In this document: positions 8,208 through 17,904 of the stretch, one piece after another | How the letters are laid out: every line of letters starts with the position of its first letter | Position numbering within the stretch: position 1 is the first letter of the stretch | Source: Streptomyces sp. TLI_105 | GTDB lineage: Bacteria > Actinomycetota > Actinomycetes > Streptomycetales > Streptomycetaceae | DNA: 64,000 nucleotides | Reading direction: 5' to 3' | Assembly: GCF_900105415.1 (NCBI RefSeq) | Contig: NZ_FNSM01000001.1 | Location: 1-64,000, forward strand | Made by a program: the position numbers and the translations under genes | The notes under the pieces: model-generated | The model's input: only the letters and a program-made list of their open reading frames with translations | What the model was told of the DNA's origin: nothing | The model's database searches: none

Positions 8208-9458
8208 ATGTTCAAGGGCGGTTTGGCAGGTCGAATAGGCCGGATGGCGGGGGACAGCGGGCCGGAGCGCGTGCTGGTCGCCGCCAGTTTCGTCAACCGG
8301 GTCGGCAATGGTCTGTTCAACGCGGCGTCGGCGCTCTATTTCACCTTGGTCGTGGGCCTGCCTGCGGTGCAGGTCGGCGCCGCGCTCACCATCGCCGGAG
8401 TGATCGGCTTGTGCGCGGGGATACCTGGGGGTCATCTCGCTGACCGGCGCGGCGCACGCGTGATCATGATGCTGGCCCTCGCGGTCCAGGCGGTATCGAT
8501 GGCGGCCCTCGTCCTCGTCGAGAGCTGGGCCGCGCTCACGATCACCGCGACGGTCGACCAGATCGCCGCGGCGGTCGGAGGGGCGGCGTGGGGGGCTCTG
8601 GTGGCCCGGGTCGGGGGTGAGCGACCGGCCAGGTTCCGGGCGAAGCTGCGCACCTTCGTCAACCTGGGCGTCGTCCTGGGAACGATGGGTGCCGGGCTGG
8701 CACTGGCCGCGGACACCCGCGGCGCCTATGTCACGCTGATTCTCGGCAACGCGGCGAGCTTCGCCCTGTGCGCGGTGCTTCTGCTTCTGCTGCCCCGCTA
8801 TCCGGTGCTGGCAGCGCCGCCGCAGCAGCGGCGCTGGCTCGTCTTCGCGGACCGTCCGTTCCTGACGTTCACCGCCCTCTACGGGGCCATGGGACTGCAG
8901 TACCCGGTGGTCTCCCTGCTCCTGCCGATCTGGATCTCCGAGCACACCGAAACGCCGCGCTGGACGGTGGCCGCGCTGTTCGCGGTCAATTCCGCCTTCT
9001 GCGTACTGATGCAGACCCGGATCGGCTCCCGTATCGAGACCCCGTACGACGGCGGCAGGGCGTTTCGCACTGCGGGGCTGCTCTTCCTCGTCAGCTGTCC
9101 GATGATGGCGCTGGCGGCGTACGCCCCGGTCTGGGCCGCAGCGGGACTGGTCCTGGCGGCGATCTTCGTCCACAGCCTGGGAGAGGTCTGGGAGTCCTCG
9201 GCGTGCTTCGCCCTGGGTTTCGGTCTTGCCCCTGGCCATGCCCAGGGCCAGTACCAAGGTGTCCTCGGCCTCGGCTTCAACGCGGGCCAGGCTCTCGCCC
9301 CCGCGATCCTCACCACGGTGGTGCTAGGCCTCGGCACGGCAGGCTGGCTGCTGCTGGCGTTGTTCTTCGCAACACTGGGTGCCGCCGGCCCGTCCCTCGC
9401 CCGCTGGGGCATGCGCACCCGGCCACAGGCCGGTGTTGCCGCGGAGGTGACGGGATGA
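8208..9458 (+). CDS. MFS transporter
   Basis: 416 residues with about 12 hydrophobic segments. The loop 2-3 signature GGHLADRRGARVIMM is typical of major facilitator drug exporters. The C-terminal half includes GFNAGQALAPAILTTVVLG. It acts in the cytoplasmic membrane and probably exports a small molecule by proton antiport; the substrate is unknown. I start at ATG 8208 because TTAGCCT sits 8 nt upstream, the usual arrangement for a leaderless Streptomyces mRNA. It lies between the recombinase and the Tn3 transposase and could be transposon cargo (a resistance gene), though this is inference. Confidence 0.8.
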   Translation: MFKGGLAGRIGRMAGDSGPERVLVAASFVNRVGNGLFNAASALYFTLVVGLPAVQVGAALTIAGVIGLCAGIPGGHLADRRGARVIMMLALAVQAVSMAALVLVESWAALTITATVDQIAAAVGGAAWGALVARVGGERPARFRAKLRTFVNLGVVLGTMGAGLALAADTRGAYVTLILGNAASFALCAVLLLLLPRYPVLAAPPQQRRWLVFADRPFLTFTALYGAMGLQYPVVSLLLPIWISEHTETPRWTVAALFAVNSAFCVLMQTRIGSRIETPYDGGRAFRTAGLLFLVSCPMMALAAYAPVWAAAGLVLAAIFVHSLGEVWESSACFALGFGLAPGHAQGQYQGVLGLGFNAGQALAPAILTTVVLGLGTAGWLLLALFFATLGAAGPSLARWGMRTRPQAGVAAEVTG

Positions 9459-9548
9459 CCAGGGCGTAGGTGCCAGGAGCCTTCCGCGTGGCATGGAACA
9501 GTGTGTGTGCATCGCGTGGCCGCTGGAGTAGCGACATGACATGGGTGG

Positions 9549-11739
9549 TCAGGCCGCCTGACCGTAGCCGTCCGGCGCGGGCGGGGCGTCACCGCGCAGC
9601 GGGCTGAAGTCGACGTCCAGATGCGGGTCGTACGCCTCGGGCACGAGGCCGAGCTCATGGGTGGAGTACTCGCCGAAGCGGCGGGCGTGCTCGGTCAGGT
9701 ACGGCGAGATATGGGCCAGGTCCTCGGGGTCGATGACGTAGCCCTCCTCCTGGAGCTGGCGCACGATCTCGGCGATGTCCAGGGCGTTGTGGAAGATCAC
9801 CGCGTTCGTGAGCAGCGCGTTGAATTTCGCGGTCCTCTCCTGCTCGACGGGGTCGTTGTCGGTGATGACGCGGCCGACTTCGCGGAACGCGGTGTAGGTG
9901 GCGTTCTTGCGGGAGCCGGCCCGCAGCCGCCGCAGCAGCAGCGTGGAGGAGATGGCGCCCTCGCGCACGGAGACGGCCACCCGCATCAGGTGCCGGAACT
10001 GGGACTCGATCAGGTCGAAGTCGATGACGTTGCGGCCGCTCTCCCCGAACAGGGCGTCGATGTGCACGTACTCGGTCCGCTTCGTGGGCCGGTAGAAGGT
10101 CAGGTCCTTCCAGTTCCTGATCCTGGGCATCAGGTCGAAGCCCAGCAGGTGAGCGAGCGCGAAGACAGGGAAGCTCTGGCCCTGCGTATCTGCGTATCTG
10201 CGTGCACGGTGGTCGGCTTCACCTCGGACGTGTTTTTCAGCAGGCCCTCGATGATGTAGGCGGCCTCCCACACCCCGCACGGGATGAAGTGGGTGAACAG
10301 CGCGATGTAGGTGTCGGAGATGTGGTGGTACGCGATGCCGCCCGGCTTGCCATACCGCACGGACGTCTCGGACAGCAGGTTGTTGAGGTAAATGTCCATG
10401 TGGGTGCCGTCCGCGGCGACCGCGGAGCCGTCGCCCCACGCCTGCGAGATGTCCAGGCGGGCGTGTGCGTTGACCAGGTCGGCGATTGCCTCGTTCAGCG
10501 TCGGGATGGAGAAATGCCGGTTCGCGGCCAGCGACAGCTCGTGCCCGCTCACGCCGGGGATGTGCCGGGCAGCCTCGTAGGGGCCCATGTTGGTGCCCTT
10601 CACGAAGGTGGTGATCACGTACCGGCCGAAGGGGTCTTTCAGCTTCGGCTCGTTGCCCGAGGCGGGGCCGAAGCGACGCCACCACTCCACCCAGTACGCC
10701 GTGCGGGAGATGATCCCGAGCAGGGAACGCTCCGGCATCCGGGCCTTGATCTCCTGCTCCAGGGCCTTCGCCGAGGCGCACTGCCCTTCGGAGCGGTGGG
10801 CCTTGAGGGAGGGAATACCGGTCTCTGGGTCGATGATCAGGCCCTCGTTGTCCGGGTACCCGGCATCCGCACTCGCGGCGGCCACGGTGAGCTTGTCCTC
10901 CAGCTGCCGGCGGAACGTCACCGCGTCGTACGGCGCGTCGTCGCCGGGCTCGGCGAGACCGACCTCCACCAGGTAGTCGCCCAGCTTCGCCTCGGCGTCC
11001 TCCCATGACAGGAGCTGCTCGCTCCAGTCGGCGTACTCCTCGGCCCCGGCCACCGCGACGTCACCGGTGCGAAGCTCCTCGGCGAGCGCGGCGAACACCA
11101 TCGCCTCGAAGTGCTTGCGCACGAAGACACCCGGCCGGTTCTTGTCTCGGACGGCCTTCTGCCAGTTCAGCGTGGCGAACGAGATGTCGACCGGGCGTCC
11201 GCCCTCGTGCCGCTCAGGGATGTAGTCGCGCAGGTTCTTGTGGCGGCGGGCGTGCGCGAGCGCGTCCAGGACACGGTTGTCTTCGGAGGTCGCCCGCAGC
11301 TCCAGGCGGCTGGTCAGGTCGTACATGGTGGAGCGGTCCTTGAGCAGGTGCCCGTACAGCAGTACCTCCCAGTAGTTGCCGTGATGGGCGGCGACCTTCT
11401 CGATCTGCTCGTACTGCCCCTCGAACCCGCCAAAATCGTCCACCGCCGCCGCGGGCACTTCCAGGCCGCCGGCCTGCACCCGCAGGGCCTTTGCCATGGT
11501 GTGCAGCGCGGGTGCGAGCCCCTCGCCGAGCCGGGCCGCAACCACGTCAGGCGCGGCGTCCTGATCGAGTTTCCCGACCGCCGTCAGGATCTCGGCGGTC
11601 AGCTCCGCCGCGTTCTCCCGGGCCGCCTGGACGGGACTGTCGGCGTCGATGTGCTGGAGCACCGTGCGGTAGTTCCCGATCAACGCCTCGACGATGGCCT
11701 GCTGCCGCTCCTGGATCTGCTCCAGTTCCGCCTTGGCCC
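9549..11739 (-). pseudogene. tnpA: Tn3-family transposase, truncated and frameshifted
   Basis: Roughly the last 730 residues of a Tn3-family transposase (full length is about 1000). DDE parts are visible: SADGTHMDIYLNNLL, then AYHHISDTYIALFTHFIP, and finally MRVAVSVREGAISSTLLL with the catalytic Glu. The N terminus stops abruptly near 11739, where unrelated plus-strand coding sequence begins. The reading frame also breaks at about 10185-10200, where GATACGCA is present twice in tandem. Deleting one copy restores the frame into GQSFPVFALAHLLGFDLMPR. The protein cannot be made as a single chain. Confidence 0.9.
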
Positions 11740-12258
11740 GCTACCAAGGCCGAACAGCACGGCGTCGCCGGCGAGCGCGCTACCTCCCAGGCCCAGCGCG
11801 CCTTCACCCTCGCCTTCACCGACCCCGACCGCGCGGCCGACGAGATCGAACTCGCCCGCCACCTCATCACCGGCCTCACCCTGCGCCAGACCGGCCACAC
11901 CATCGACATGGCCGCCCTCCTCCTCGACGCCGGCACCGACCGTGACGTCCTGGACCGCGCTCACGTCCTGCGCGAGGAGATCCGTATCTCCGGCGTCGCC
12001 ATCGCCACCGCGATCCTCGAGCTGATCGTCTGCTTCCACGAGGCCGTCCTCGGCGACGGCCGGGGCATCACCGAGACGATCGCCCGGCTCCGCGACCTCA
12101 CCGTCGGCGGCGACTACGCGTACTACACCGACATCGCCGCTTTCATGGCCGACCTGCCCATCCCGCCCAGCTCCGTGCGGTGGGTCGACGACGAAGCCAC
12201 CGTCCGCGGACGGTGGCGGCACCTCGTGCTCGCCCGCCGCTCCCTCCTGCAGAGCTGA
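11740..12258 (+). pseudogene. 5'-truncated hypothetical gene
   Basis: From the transposase junction the plus strand is open and coding-like: TKAEQHGVAGERATSQAQRA, DPDRAADEIELARHLITGLT, GHTIDMAALLLDAGTDRDVL, ending ARRSLLQS at 12258. No start codon of its own is apparent, and the beginning coincides with the Tn3 breakpoint. The protein is helical and unrecognised. It is probably the 3' part of a plasmid or accessory gene cut by the transposon or a later deletion. Confidence 0.5.
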
Positions 12259-12552
12259 GCCGGTCCGACACGTCGAGGCCCTGCTCGCGACCGTCCGCGC
12301 GGTCCGGGCCGGCGCTGTTCGAAGCAGCATCACCCGTTGGAGTCACGGCTGCTGTGGCGCCTTGCCCCGACATCTCGCCACCGGCTTCGATGGAGCCGGG
12401 CTCGTGAACGCCCGGCCGCGCGATGGAAGACGCCCCCGCGCCCCTTCGCCGAAGGACCGGCCAGAAGCATCACCACCCGTACGACACCTGCTGACCCATC
12501 GCACCAAAGCGCTCGCCGCCGGGGGCCGGTGTGGCGCGGAACAGCGACCCCG

Positions 12553-12882
12553 ATGCCCCAGGCCGCCCTGGCCCTCACCGAAGACCGCCGCCGCAGCACC
12601 GGCGAGTCCCACCAAGCCCTCCACCCACTCCTCACGGCCGCCGGCCAACCGCTGACCATCCCCGCGGCCCGCCATCCGGAGCAGGCACAGCTGGAGGCCG
12701 AGGCCTTCCTCGCCTGCTGCAAACTCGGCAGCCTCTCCGCACACCCCCTGGGCATCGTCCAGGTGCGTCCGGAGGAAGACCGACTCGCCCTTCGGCTCCT
12801 CGACGAGCCGTACATCGTCCACTACTGGGCCGATTTCCTCCTTCCCCGGCTGACCGGCGAGGAAAGCGACCACGCTGTATAT
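12553..12882 (+). pseudogene. Hypothetical protein fragment
   Basis: Coding-like sequence from MPQAALALTEDRRRSTGESH through PEQAQLEAEAFLACCKLGSL and LLDEPYIVHYWADFLLPRLT. After about 12880 the frame continues only as non-coding-looking sequence that later runs antisense through csbD, so the natural end has been lost. I do not recognise the family. There is no good ribosome-binding site at 12553, and the true start may lie upstream. Confidence 0.45.
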
Positions 12883-13228
12883 CCCCCGGTGGGTATCTGT
12901 GAGTGGGCGGCATGTTACCGCTGTTCATGCGCTGCGAACGGCATGAGCGCGTCGGCCACGGTTGCCCCGAGATCTGGGCCAGAGGCCACGGCGTCAGGGC
13001 CTCGGGTGGCGCTCGTAGCGCGTGCCGGGGCACCGCCGCCGTGGCTGACGCCATCGCCTCGGCCTCGACGGGCAGCTCCAAGCGTCGGCGGACCGCAGCG
13101 GTCGCGGCGGTCACCGCGGCCAGGACTTCGCGGACGTCCGGGTCGGTCTGAGCGAGCGCGGCGGTCAGGATGTCGATGGCGACCAGGTCGCTCGGCGGCG
13201 GCCGTCAAGCACGCCGGGCCTTGGCCAT
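12883..13228. other. Relic stretch, no intact gene
   Basis: The minus strand contains a short protein-like piece around 13180-13040 (VAIDILTAALAQTDPDVREV, then TAATAAVRRRLELPVEAEAM) without a clear start or end. I see no other feature. Confidence 0.3.
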
Positions 13229-13279
13229 GCACGTACGGCAGGCCGTGGCGCTTCCCGCGCCACGGCCTGCCGTACGTGC
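13229..13279. terminator. Strong hairpin terminator after csbD-like gene
   Basis: A 22-bp perfect stem: GCACGTACGGCAGGCCGTGG continues to 13250 and pairs with 13258-13279 across a 7-nt loop (CTTCCCG). It lies 15 bp beyond the stop of the minus-strand CsbD gene. A stem this long and perfect is a clear factor-independent terminator, possibly bidirectional. Confidence 0.8.
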
Positions 13280-13293
13280 AGCGGGCGAAGCGG

Positions 13294-13494
13294 TCAGGGC
13301 TGACGGCGGTCGCGCAGGGAGTCCTTCACCCCGCGGGCCTGCTCCTCGGCCTTGCCCGCGACCTCGCGGGTCTTGCCCTTGACCTGGTCGGTCTTGCCTT
13401 CGGCCTTCATCCGCTCGTTCCCGGTCGCCTTGCCTGCGACCTCCTTGGCCTTGCCCTTGGCCTGTTCCATCTTGCCCTTGGCTTTCTCAGCCAT
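13294..13494 (-). CDS. CsbD family stress protein
   Basis: 66 residues, almost entirely charged and helical: MAEKAKGKMEQAKGKAKEVA, then repeats of GK(T/A)(D/E)QVKGKTREVAGKAEEQ. This is the CsbD family, small hydrophilic proteins induced by general stress in Bacillus and by osmotic stress regulons in Streptomyces. Its molecular function is unknown. The start ATG 13494 has AAAGGGAG 8 nt upstream. It is monocistronic, with a strong terminator immediately downstream. Confidence 0.9.
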   Translation of the reverse strand: MAEKAKGKMEQAKGKAKEVAGKATGNERMKAEGKTDQVKGKTREVAGKAEEQARGVKDSLRDRRQP

Positions 13495-14224
13495 GAGAAA
13501 AACTCCCTTTCCGAAAAACGGTCGATCGATGAACAAACTAGGACAAGACGGGGCGCCTCGCGCGCGGAGCCTGAGGTCGTTCTGTCGATCGGGGCAGCGC
13601 CGAGTGCAAAGCGCCCGCCGCACCATTAGGGCGGTCTGGAGCCGGCGGACCATCTGCAGGGCACAGGCCGAGGATGTCGAGCGAGACCATCAGGTCCTGG
13701 CCGTCTACGCCCGGGAAGCCACTGCGCAGCCGCACGGTCTGCCGGGTCCGGACCGGCCAGCAACGCCAGCTCATTACTGCCGAAGGGATCCTTCATCCGA
13801 CCGACGCCATCGCCGCCGACCTCGCCCGCCACCTACCCGCCCCTTAACCAGAACCATCACGACACGACACGGCGCCGCAGGTCAGGTGGGCTCAAGGGCC
13901 GGGACCTTCGCGGGAGATGACGACCTTGCTGGTCGCCGCCCCGGACACGGCGGTGGTGATGTTGCGGCGCTGCAAAGACTCCCTGGACATACGTCTCACG
14001 ATGGCTTTCGCCCTTCAGGAGGTGAGCGGGGCGGGGAGCAGGCCGCAGCTCCCGATCCTCTACTTCAATGCACAGGGCGACGCACTGGCGGCGGGCGTTC
14101 TCGTCGGTGACGCGGCAGTGCAGGATCCCGCCCATGGCCGCGTCCGTGGCGCGGCTCGCCCAAACGGCTGACGGCTGGGGTCTTTCGGCACGTCAGAGGC
14201 CCCTTGATGGATATCTCTGCAGTC
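13495..14224. other. Intergenic with coding relics
   Basis: No intact gene. The plus strand carries a short tail ending at 13846 (TVCRVRTGQQRQLITAEGIL, then HPTDAIAADLARHLPAP). The minus strand carries a C-terminal-like piece at about 14005-13895 (KAIVRRMSRESLQRRNITTA, then VSGAATSKVVISREGPGP). Both look like ends of lost genes of unknown family. Confidence 0.35.
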
Positions 14225-15567
14225 ATGATCAAGAATCTGTTGCGCGGCGCTGCCGTGCTCTCTCTCATATTGGTTCCGTTCGCGCAGCCGGCACAGGCCG
14301 CCCCGCCCGACTGGAACCTGCGTACTTCCGTACTTCCGTGCTTCCTGTCGGAAGGAGGCTGCCGTCGCTGGCCGACCTCCAGCGTGGTGCCCGTACAGCG
14401 CTCTCGCGCAGCGGTGGCGGGTTCAGCACGTCGCAGAAGGCGGTCGGCATCGTCGGCCCCGCCGCCTCTTTCGGCCGGCCCGCCGAGGAGACGGCCGCGG
14501 TCGCCGATACGCCGACGGTGACGTATCCGGCGCCGTCGCGCACGATGACACCGGACGAGTGCATCCGGGGGCTGGGCACGGACAAGAAGTTCTTCATCAA
14601 GTCCCGGTACGCGGCATGCTCGGGAGCGGTGTTCTTCACGGTGTGGTCGAAGAACAACCAGCCTTCCGGCGAGACGCAGTTCGTGTACCTGTCGATCGGG
14701 ACGATCGCGAAAGACAGCCGCGAGGTCCGGCTCACTCAGTACTTCACCCGGATGAGCAAGGCCGGCGAGGTAGCGACGTCGGGGCTGATGATCAAACCGG
14801 CCGTCAAGGTCTCCAAGACGTGGCCGTCCACCGCCCGCGTCGGGCAGAGCGGCACCGTCCCCGGAGCCCGCAGTTTCGATGTTCTGGCCCGCCAGCAGGC
14901 CACCGGCTCCACCAGGAGCCTGAACGCCTCCAGCGGACAGGGCAGCGTCCGCGACGACGTGATCTCGGCTGTCGCCGAGGCGTCCGCGACGATCACCCCA
15001 CCGCCCGGCTACCGGCCCGGCGGCGAGCTCAGCGGCACCCTGTTCTTCCTGCCCCCGCGCTGGGACAAGGCCGCCTACCTGAAGGTCCCGGCCGGTGCCG
15101 CCGCCTTCAGCTACGCCGTCCCACTGCACTACAGCACCAAGCAGGGCGCGCCCGAGAAGGCGGTAGCCGAGCACATCAAGACGGCGTTCACCGCGCCGGG
15201 CAGCACCAGGCCGGCCAATCGTGCGAAGAACGTCGCCGGGCAGAGCCCGGCCGTTTTGTTGAACCGGCTCTATTACGACAGCGCCCGTCGCAAGAAGAAC
15301 CGGTCGACCGCGGTGGCCACGTGCAAGCGCGAGTTCGGCACCGGCTACGCGGCCGGCGGCAAGGAGTGCGACGAGTACCCCTTCGCCACCACCTACCAGG
15401 GCTGCGCCCAGTCCACGTACGAGACGGGGGCGGCGAAGGACAACTTCTCCGTGAAGGCGCTGCTGAAGACGGACAACGGCAACGCCGGGAATCTGCTGGG
15501 CCAGTTCATGACCCTCAACCGGATCATCGACGGCAAGGACGACGGCTTCTATGTGACCGTCTCCTGA
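14225..15567 (+). pseudogene. Secreted NucA/NucB-type nuclease, frameshifted
   Basis: ATG 14225 begins a Sec signal peptide (MIKNLLRGAAVLSLILVPFA, then QPAQAAPP). The mature protein ends in a NucA/NucB-type DNase domain: KKNRSTAVATCKREFG, GGKECDEYPFATTYQGC, NAGNLLGQFMTLNRIIDGKD, with the conserved Cys-Asp-Glu-Tyr-Pro-Phe motif. About 430 residues are expected. The signal peptide and the rest are in different frames: GTACTTCC is duplicated in tandem at about 14327-14343, and removing one copy gives a continuous NLRTSVLPVGRRLPSLADL. The intact ancestor would be an exported DNase, possibly an antibacterial toxin or a sporulation/nutrient nuclease. The convergent gene at 15619 could be a partner. 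Confidence 0.75.
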
Positions 15568-15618
15568 CACGCTCGTGCCCCGGGGAAGAGCGTGCCCGCG
15601 TCTTTCCCGGTCCCGGAC

Positions 15619-16152
15619 TCAGGCCGTCGGCCAGAATTGCACCAGGTAGGTCTCGATGCCCTCGGCGATACCCTCTTCCTCGACGGCCTTGGCAACCTCC
15701 GCTCTGCCGGCGCCGTAGAGGCGGACGTTCCACTGGGTGCCGGGGGCGCCGAGTTCGATCTCCCGGGCGATCGGCCCGCACGTCACCCCCCCCACCTGCA
15801 GCTTCCCAGTCCGGCAGCGCACCGTGGTCTCGGCCTGCTCGTCCCAGACCCTCGTGTCGTCGACGGGAGGCTCGGCATCCCACACCTGCGCGGTCATGAC
15901 CGCGGTGTGGGTGTGTGCAGCGCTCTCGATGTCCACCCGTCCCGGTCGGGCGTGCACGAACCCCTCCATCACCCGGCCCGCCGGGTAGGGGTTGGGCACC
16001 ACGGACAGATCTGCGTCCTGCAGGCACAGCCCGTAGAAGTCGACCTCCGGTTCGAGAACCTGCTCCCCCATAAGCGTGGCCTGGCCCATCATCCGCCTCT
16101 CGAGCTCGTCCGCACCGCCGACCCCAGCGTCTTCAGGGTGCAGGCCCAGCAT
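15619..16152 (-). CDS. Hypothetical protein convergent with nuclease
   Basis: 177 residues from ATG 16152 (MLGLHPEDAG). It is soluble, acidic and beta-rich, with segments PEVDFYGLCLQDADLSVVPN, TAQVWDAEPPVDDTRVWDEQ and a C-terminal GIAEGIETYLVQFWPTA. I do not recognise a family. It ends 51 bp from the stop of the convergent secreted-nuclease gene. That pairing is suggestive of toxin and immunity but is not otherwise supported. An in-frame start at 16194 is possible but adds basic low-complexity sequence. Confidence 0.6.
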   Translation of the reverse strand: MLGLHPEDAGVGGADELERRMMGQATLMGEQVLEPEVDFYGLCLQDADLSVVPNPYPAGRVMEGFVHARPGRVDIESAAHTHTAVMTAQVWDAEPPVDDTRVWDEQAETTVRCRTGKLQVGGVTCGPIAREIELGAPGTQWNVRLYGAGRAEVAKAVEEEGIAEGIETYLVQFWPTA

Positions 16153-16407
16153 GCCTCGCCACCTCCGTCGCGATCTCCAGCCCACGCCGCCCACCGCGAC
16201 GGTCGATCCGCACGCACGCCAGAGACCCGCTTCAGTACGACGCCCTCGTTCTGACCGAGTTCAGGCACGATCCCGAGGCCGTCTCGGACGACACCGGACG
16301 GCCCGGCAGCACCCTCCGCTACCTGATTGCCCCATCCTCCTGCGCCACGACACTCTCCTGCCTTCCAGCCACTGACCCGGGGCAGTAGACCGCATCCGAT
16401 TTCTGGT
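16153..16407. other. Relic stretch
   Basis: The plus strand from about 16229 to 16399 encodes YDALVLTEFRHDPEAVSDDT, then GRPGSTLRYLIAPSS, ending near 16399. It looks like the C-terminal end of a lost gene. Nothing else is recognised. Confidence 0.3.
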
Positions 16408-16986
16408 TCAGCGGGGCAGGAACTCGTAGTACGCCAGGCGGGAGCGGGCCGCCTTCTCGGTCATGCCCAGGGCTTCGGCGACCCGCGGCATCGGGATCTC
16501 GTCCCCCGTGACATAGGCGGCTGCGAGGGGGCCGGTCGACGCGACGATCGCCTCCAGCTCTCCGGCCGCCTTCAGCACCACGAGCGGCTCGTCGCCGACG
16601 ATCTCGTCCAGGCGCTCGCGCAGCTTTCCCAGCAGGCCGGCCACATCCTCGGGCAGCGACACAGCCCGTGCGGCCACCTCGTCCATGTGCCCCTCCCAGT
16701 CGGCCCAGGGCCCGGAGGTGTCGTACTCGTCGGCCTGGTCGCCGCGCGCTTTCTCCCAGTCGATCGGGTAGGTCGTCGTACCGCGCTAGCCGCATGAGCA
16801 CCTCCCCCGCATCGTGGTCGCCGTCGGCCGGCGCATCGTGCCGTCGTACGCCCACCAGTCGATCGACTCGTGGAAGTGGCCGCCGCTGCCCAGGTCGAAG
16901 TAGACCGGGCCCGGCTCGGTGCCATCGGCCAACAGCACCCCGACCTCGCCCTCGTGCGACTCGAACCCATCGTGCTTCCAGGTCAT
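16408..16986 (-). pseudogene. Hypothetical gene split by an amber codon
   Basis: From ATG 16986 the frame reads MTWKHDGFESHEGEVGVLLA, FDLGSGGHFHESIDWWAYDG, then CSCG followed by TAG (about 16786-16788). The same frame continues with RGTTTYPIDWEKARGDQADE, GPWADWEGHMDEVAARAVSL and a C-terminal helix-turn-helix-like VAEALGMTEKAARSRL to 16408. The TAG most simply replaces a TGG (Trp). The whole would be 192 residues. The downstream part has its own in-frame ATG at 16686 and could still be made as a 92-residue protein. The family is unrecognised. Confidence 0.65.
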
Positions 16987-17140
16987 CCCGGTTCGCCTCC
17001 TCGTCGGCGCAGGGCGTCCCGAGCGGCCGCCCGCATCCACGGTGGAGCATCGCGGTATTGCCGCGCAGCCGAGTCGGCATATCCCAGCGGCAATCGGTTG
17101 CGCGTCGTACGCCGCGCGCCTCCCCGGGCGCGAGCGCTCG

Positions 17141-17518
17141 CTACGCCGTCGGGTCGAGCGGGGTGATGCCGGTGGCCGAGTACAGGTCGGGCACCAGCGA
17201 CAGGACGGTGACCGGCTCGCCCTGGCGGACCGCGTTCCAGGCGACGGCCGCGGCATGGGCGACCGGCCACTCGGTGTCGGGCCAGGCCATGGCGTCGACG
17301 GCGTGGCCGGTGGTGAACGCGACGCTCTCGGAGAAGCGGAGTCCGGCGGCGTGCTGGCCGGCTCCGGGGAGCTGGCGCTCGGCGGCGAGCACGGCCAGGG
17401 AGGGCACGAGGATGCGGCCGGTGCCGCGGGACGCCTCGATGTACAGCCCGGTGAAGAACGGGTCCGCCCGGTAGAGCGCGGTCAGGGCGGAGTGATCGAG
17501 GACCGCGGTCGGGTTCAC
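17141..17518 (-). CDS. PIN-like toxin of a toxin-antitoxin pair
   Basis: 125 residues. It begins MNPTAVLDHSALTALYRADP, where the early Asp in a beta strand resembles the first acidic residue of PIN-domain ribonucleases. WPDTEWPVAHAAAVAWN and LSLVPDLYSATGITPL could supply later positions, but the classical acidic quartet is not fully visible, so the assignment is tentative. The gene overlaps the antitoxin stop by 4 nt (17515-17518), the usual translational coupling of such modules. PIN toxins cleave RNA when freed from the antitoxin. Confidence 0.6.
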   Translation of the reverse strand: MNPTAVLDHSALTALYRADPFFTGLYIEASRGTGRILVPSLAVLAAERQLPGAGQHAAGLRFSESVAFTTGHAVDAMAWPDTEWPVAHAAAVAWNAVRQGEPVTVLSLVPDLYSATGITPLDPTA

Positions 17519-17766
17519 GCGGCCCGGCCCTGATGGGCACGGATCTTCGCCCAGGCGTCCTGGCCGGCCTGCTTCACCTGCTCGGTGAACTCGACGCCGA
17601 GCTCCGCCGCGGCCTCGGCGGCGCGCTGCTCACGTTCGGCGGCGGTGAGCTCCTTCGACGCGAGCTCTTCGATCAGGTCGGTGATCGTCGTGCCGCGCTC
17701 CTCCGCGAGGAGGCGGAGCCGGTCGCGGACGGCCTCGCTGGTCTTGATGCTCGTCGGCTTGCTCAT
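17515..17766 (-). CDS. Ribbon-helix-helix antitoxin
   Basis: 83 residues. The N terminus TSIKTSEAVRDRLRLLAEER, then GTTITDLIEELASKEL (about 5-41), is a ribbon-helix-helix DNA-binding fold. The Glu/Ala-rich C-terminal helix would wrap the toxin. It is upstream of and overlaps the PIN-like gene. A 17-bp dyad starts 8 bp before its start codon (17774-17790), which fits autorepression by the antitoxin. Confidence 0.75.
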   Translation of the reverse strand: MSKPTSIKTSEAVRDRLRLLAEERGTTITDLIEELASKELTAAEREQRAAEAAAELGVEFTEQVKQAGQDAWAKIRAHQGRAA

Positions 17767-17773
17767 ACCGCGA

Positions 17774-17790
17774 TTCTACCGCCGGTAGAA
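17774..17790. promoter_or_regulatory. Operator dyad of the toxin-antitoxin operon
   Basis: TTCTACC-GCC-GGTAGAA is a perfect 7-bp inverted repeat with a 3-bp centre. It sits immediately upstream of the antitoxin start, where RHH antitoxins bind their own promoter. Confidence 0.6.
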
Positions 17791-17904
17791 CTTGGCGGGT
17801 CGCTTCTTGCTGTCGCGGTCCCGCTGGGACACCGAGGCGAGGTGGGAGGGATGTCATGCAGCTGCATCGGCAGCAGGGAGTACACCGAGTGACCGGCTAC
17901 CCGG

